In this document: positions 5,543 through 6,765 of the stretch, piece after piece | Layout of the letters: every line of letters begins with the position of its first letter | Numbering within the stretch: position 1 is the first letter of the stretch | Assembly: GCA_041477005.1 (NCBI GenBank) | Contig: JBGOUJ010000433.1 | Span: forward strand, 1-6,765 | DNA: 6,765 nt | DNA from: JBGOUJ01 sp041477005 | GTDB lineage: Bacteria; Acidobacteriota; Terriglobia; Bryobacterales; JACQDG01 | Direction: 5' to 3' | Made by a program: the position numbers and the translations under genes | The notes under the pieces: generated by a model | Databases searched by the model: none | What the model saw: the letters and a program-made list of their open reading frames with translations, nothing else | What the model was told of the DNA's origin: nothing

Positions 5543-6765
5543 TCAACGCCGCCAGATGATCACCCCGGTGGTGATCTGGACGGCAGCCTCGGCGGCGCGC
5601 CCCATGACGCTTTTGGCCTGCGAGTTGGGGACAAACAGGATGTCATCGGACGCCAGGGGCGGATCCGGCGCCCGCCCCTGCAGGATGTCCTGCAGCTTGA
5701 TGGGAGTTTCCCGCCGCTCGCCGCGTTGGTTGTGAATGATCCGGGACCGCTGCGGTGCGGCGGTGCGGCGCAATCCCTCGGCCAGCGAGAGGGCTTTGAG
5801 CACCGTGATCTGCTCCTGATCCTTGAGCGGGAAGCCGCCGGACCGGCCGACTTCTCCCACCACGTAAACAATGCCCGCCTTGGTGACGGAAATGGTGTCG
5901 CCGCCTTCGATCCATGGGTTGTCCGGGGGGTTGTTCAGGCGGTTGTTGGGGAGGGTGTTCGGGGCCCCGCCGTCGCGTGTGAGCAGACTCTGCAGGCCGA
6001 CGCGGAAGGTCTCCTCGCCGCCGACCGGCAGTGGCCGGTTGACGGTCACTTCCGATCCGGCATCGGGGGCCAGCCCCTCGGCCAGGGCCAGCACATCCGA
6101 CAACCGCCGTGGTCCGCGCAACTGGTAGACCCCCGGCTTGGTCACCGCGCCGAGCACCGCCACCGGCTGGCTGTGATATTCGCGCACCTGGACCGAGATC
6201 TGCGGATGGCGAATCCAGTCCTGGCGGTAAAGCTCGGCCAGGCGGTCGGCTGCCTCGCGAGCGGTGGTACCCGCCAGAGGCACCACGCCGATCAGGGGCA
6301 GGGCGACGGTGCCATCGGCGGCGATTACCGCCGGCTTGCTCAGCTCCTCGACCTCGAAGACGGTGATGTCGATGACGTCGCCGGGGCCGAGCCGATAGGC
6401 GGCGGTCGCGGTCGCCCCGCGGCTCTGCTCTTCGCCGGTCTTCGCTTGATTCGTTCGCGTTTCCTCAGCCCGCGGGTGGTTTGCCCTCCGGTCATCCGTC
6501 TGCAAGATATGCGCCCGCAAGATATCCGGCCGGGCGTCTTCAGCTCGTACGTGGTCCGCCCCTGTATCGTCAGCCCCCGCCGTCGCGCCAAAGGCGAGCA
6601 CCAACAGCGGCAGCCACAACGGGATCGGTCGCGACAGGATCCGCCACGCCGACCGCCACCCTGTGCGCAACTCCGACTGCCAGCCTGGCCGCAACGCCCA
6701 TCGCCACGCAGGCCGCAACTCCGACTGCAACCTCGGCCGCAACTCCGACTGCAACCTCGGCCGCA
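5543..6765 (-). CDS. SLBB-domain polysaccharide export protein (Poly_export family), 5' end open
   Basis: This is the periplasmic/outer-membrane export component partnering the Wzc-type protein. The frame is open to the window edge. The first possible start inside is TTG at 6754-6752, giving 403 residues, but this codon lies in a tandem repeat and the true start may be upstream. Numbered from that TTG: repeat-rich N-terminus 1-40; signal-peptide core PLWLPLLVLAFGATAGA at 45-61 with a plausible cleavage after AGA; degenerate pentapeptide repeats 65-109; Poly_export domain from about 119 (YRLGPGDVIDITVFEVEELS) through SVQV; a first SLBB domain from about 195 (SQPVAVLGAVTKPGVYQL); and a second from about 294 (GIVYVVGEVGRSGGFPL). 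The C-terminus is DDILFVPNSQAKSVMGR...VIIWRR. No lipobox cysteine is present at the signal cleavage region, unlike classical Wza, so it is probably not a lipoprotein. Downstream gap to the kinase gene is 42 bases. Confidence 0.92.
   Translation of the reverse strand, partial: RPRLQSELRPRLQSELRPAWRWALRPGWQSELRTGWRSAWRILSRPIPLWLPLLVLAFGATAGADDTGADHVRAEDARPDILRAHILQTDDRRANHPRAEETRTNQAKTGEEQSRGATATAAYRLGPGDVIDITVFEVEELSKPAVIAADGTVALPLIGVVPLAGTTAREAADRLAELYRQDWIRHPQISVQVREYHSQPVAVLGAVTKPGVYQLRGPRRLSDVLALAEGLAPDAGSEVTVNRPLPVGGEETFRVGLQSLLTRDGGAPNTLPNNRLNNPPDNPWIEGGDTISVTKAGIVYVVGEVGRSGGFPLKDQEQITVLKALSLAEGLRRTAAPQRSRIIHNQRGERRETPIKLQDILQGRAPDPPLASDDILFVPNSQAKSVMGRAAEAAVQITTGVIIWRR
5912..5959 (-). 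repeat. Four degenerate 12-base repeats in the inter-SLBB linker
   Basis: On the coding strand four consecutive 12-base blocks (such as AACAACCGCCTG and AACAACCCCCCG) encode NTLP, NNRL, NNPP and DNPW, at about residues 266-281 of the export protein. They lie just before the second SLBB domain in an Asn/Pro-rich linker. The period is a multiple of three. The units are diverged, so this may be an old array or chance low complexity. Confidence 0.6.
6428..6562 (-). repeat. About nine degenerate 15-base repeats after the signal peptide of the export protein
   Basis: Between the signal-peptide cleavage region and the Poly_export domain the coding strand has a 15-base period, with units such as CGGCCGGATATCTTG and CGGGCGCATATCTTG. 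The peptide reads in fives: GADHV, RAEDA, RPDIL, RAHIL, QTDDR, RANHP, RAEET, RTNQA, KTGEE (residues 65-109). Arg/Lys/Gln at position 1 and Ala/Thr/Pro at position 2 are conserved. This is a charged, probably disordered periplasmic spacer. The sequence differs from the other 15-base array in the glycosyltransferase. Confidence 0.75.
6635..6765 (-). repeat. 24-base tandem repeats at the 5' end of the export gene, continuing off the window
   Basis: The coding strand shows five full 24-base units plus a partial one at the edge. They encode LQSELRPR, LQSELRPA, WRWALRPG, WQSELRTG and WRSAWRIL. The outermost units are almost identical and the units nearest the signal-peptide core are more diverged. 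Every unit is in frame without a stop and the outer ones contain TTG codons, so the start codon of the gene is ambiguous. The repeat forms an Arg/Trp-rich segment directly before the hydrophobic signal core, unusually long for a signal-peptide n-region. Confidence 0.88.

Noticed and set aside
1..6765. JUMPstart/ops element for an RfaH-type factor
   Set aside because: No convincing ops-like sequence (GGCGGTAGCG-like) was found in a leader position on the coding strand; such a leader would be expected upstream of 6765, outside the window.

Overview
The window is a high-GC segment of a bacterial surface-polysaccharide (exopolysaccharide, capsule or O-antigen-like) locus. Every supportable gene lies on the minus strand, so transcription runs from the right end (6765) to the left end (1). 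The envelope machinery is of a diderm type: a periplasmic/outer-membrane SLBB polysaccharide export protein plus a Wzc-type co-polymerase/tyrosine kinase. The high GC content, the UpxY/RfaH-like NusG paralogue inside the cluster, and an export-protein C-terminus of the '...ILFVPNS...TGVIIWRR' type would fit an Acidobacteriota-like or similar high-GC environmental lineage. That placement is inference only; the window has no marker gene.

Layout in order of transcription: (1) 6765-5543, SLBB/Poly_export protein, open at its 5' end; (2) 5500-3170, Wzz-domain plus BY-kinase fusion (Wzc type) with a C-terminal tyrosine cluster; (3) a 91-base spacer rich in short dyads; (4) 3078-2785, small XRE-type HTH regulator; (5) 2755-2168, NusG-like specialised antiterminator; (6) 2167-764, GT4-type glycosyltransferase with a 60-residue repeat tail; (7) 764 to beyond base 1, a polytopic membrane protein that is probably the start of a Wzy-like repeat-unit polymerase. 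Genes 4 to 7 are tightly packed: a 29-base gap, then abutting TGA|ATG, then overlapping TGATG. This looks like one translationally coupled unit.

Working model: the glycosyltransferase helps build a lipid-linked repeat unit, the Wzy-like protein polymerises it, the Wzc-type protein sets chain length through phosphorylation of its tyrosine tail, and the SLBB protein exports the polymer. The NusG paralogue probably lets RNA polymerase read through the long cluster, and the XRE protein may control initiation.

The most unusual feature is five separate, unrelated short tandem-repeat arrays inside three of the six genes. Unit lengths are 24, 15, 12, 15 and 7 bases. All lie in termini or linkers and none introduces a stop codon. 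No rRNA, tRNA, CRISPR array, insertion sequence or convincing terminator was seen.
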